Source: Candidatus Hermodarchaeota archaeon (GTDB taxonomy: Archaea; Asgardarchaeota; Hermodarchaeia; Hermodarchaeales; Hermodarchaeaceae). Taken from it: a DNA stretch of 13,972 nucleotides. The position numbers and the translations under genes were made by a program. How positions within the stretch are numbered: position 1 is the stretch's first letter; every line of letters starts with the position of its first letter. The stretch lies in the NCBI GenBank assembly GCA_016839995.1, contig JAEOTD010000016.1, positions 1-13,972 of the forward strand. The letters are read 5' to 3'. Below, piece by piece: positions 13,719 to 13,972 of this stretch. The notes beneath the pieces were generated by a model. It was given only the letters and a program-made list of their open reading frames with translations. It searched no databases and was not told where the DNA came from.

Positions 13719-13916
13719 CTAGTTTCCTAGGTAGAGTAGAAGACAAAGGAGGAACATCATTCCTGCAAAAAGAACAATTACAACTGCTAACTCGGTAGTA
13801 TATAACGCTCCAAGGGGTGTCCCCATGATGAGTGTTGGATAAATTAGTAAAGTGAGAATTACAATCAATAACACGATACCAATTAACCAGCCACGTCGAC
13901 GTCGACTAAACAACAT
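13719..13916 (-). CDS. Small two-helix membrane protein
   Basis: A 65-residue protein with a basic N-terminus (MLFSRRRRGW), a first transmembrane helix (about 11-31), a short polar loop (about 32-43) and a second helix (about 44-62) ending in LYLGN. The positive-inside pattern places both ends in the cytoplasm. The ATG at 13916 is preferred over a TTG at 13931 because GGGTGAT lies six to eight bases before the ATG. No family is recognised; small two-helix proteins like this often act as subunits or regulators of membrane complexes, but nothing here shows which. 119 bases separate it from the four-cysteine gene, which has its own TATA-like element. Confidence 0.65.
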   Translation of the reverse strand: MLFSRRRRGWLIGIVLLIVILTLLIYPTLIMGTPLGALYTTELAVVIVLFAGMMFLLCLLLYLGN

Positions 13917-13972
13917 GTGTGCATCACCCAAAGAAGGTTCAGCGACACTGTTTTTGAATTGTTCCTATAAGC

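Noticed and set aside
1..13972. Looked for CRISPR arrays, tRNA or rRNA genes, insertion sequences and attachment sites
   Set aside because: No regularly spaced repeats, cloverleaf-like sequence, transposase or terminal inverted repeats could be identified by eye; all gaps between genes are under 200 bases.

Overview
The window looks like a piece of an archaeal genome, most likely an Asgard (Promethearchaeota) archaeon. The main reason is a Rab/Ras-type small GTPase at 2806-3330 with recognisable G1-G5 boxes. Promoters are TATA/BRE-like (for example 801-816) and the ribosome sites resemble GGAGGTG or GGGTG, as in archaea. Surface proteins carry hydrophobic C-terminal anchors, and start codons are often GTG or TTG. 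The assignment below the level of archaea is inference; a 16S, ribosomal-protein or GTPase tree would settle it.

Layout. 1-712 (+): the C-terminal end of a large membrane-anchored surface protein, followed by a G6/C6 hairpin and a T-run. 852-1418 (+): a small polytopic membrane protein. 1433-2719 (-): a PLP-dependent class I aminotransferase. 2806-3330 (-): the small GTPase. 3453-11630 (-): a four-gene operon, transcribed right to left. 11829-12746 (+): a divergent protein of unknown function. 12775-13599 (-): a cupin and a four-cysteine protein. 13719-13916 (-): a two-helix membrane peptide. No gene-free stretch exceeds 200 bases. I saw no tRNA, rRNA, CRISPR array or insertion sequence.

The most interesting part is the operon at 3453-11630. 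In transcription order it encodes an ABC-2 type permease (TTG start), an ABC ATPase with a duplicated N-terminal domain (GTG start), a 1463-residue membrane-anchored subtilisin-like protein (GTG start), and a second ABC ATPase (ATG start). Gaps between genes are 19, 6 and 5 bases. The subtilisin-like protein keeps the catalytic Asp and His, but by my alignment Ala replaces the catalytic Ser and Asp replaces the oxyanion-hole Asn, so it may be a non-proteolytic binding scaffold. Its C-terminal half holds a GldG/IFT52-like (GIFT, DUF4350-like) domain, then one transmembrane helix and a helical cytoplasmic tail of about 75 residues. The order subtilase, GIFT-like domain, membrane anchor resembles eukaryotic site-1 protease (MBTPS1). 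The pairing of ABC-2 permease, ATPase and GIFT protein resembles the GldA-GldF-GldG type of system. I infer an ABC machine whose large extracellular partner binds or guides a substrate. Start codons below were chosen from ribosome-site spacing, gene overlaps and TATA positions, and several differ from the longest possible reading frame.
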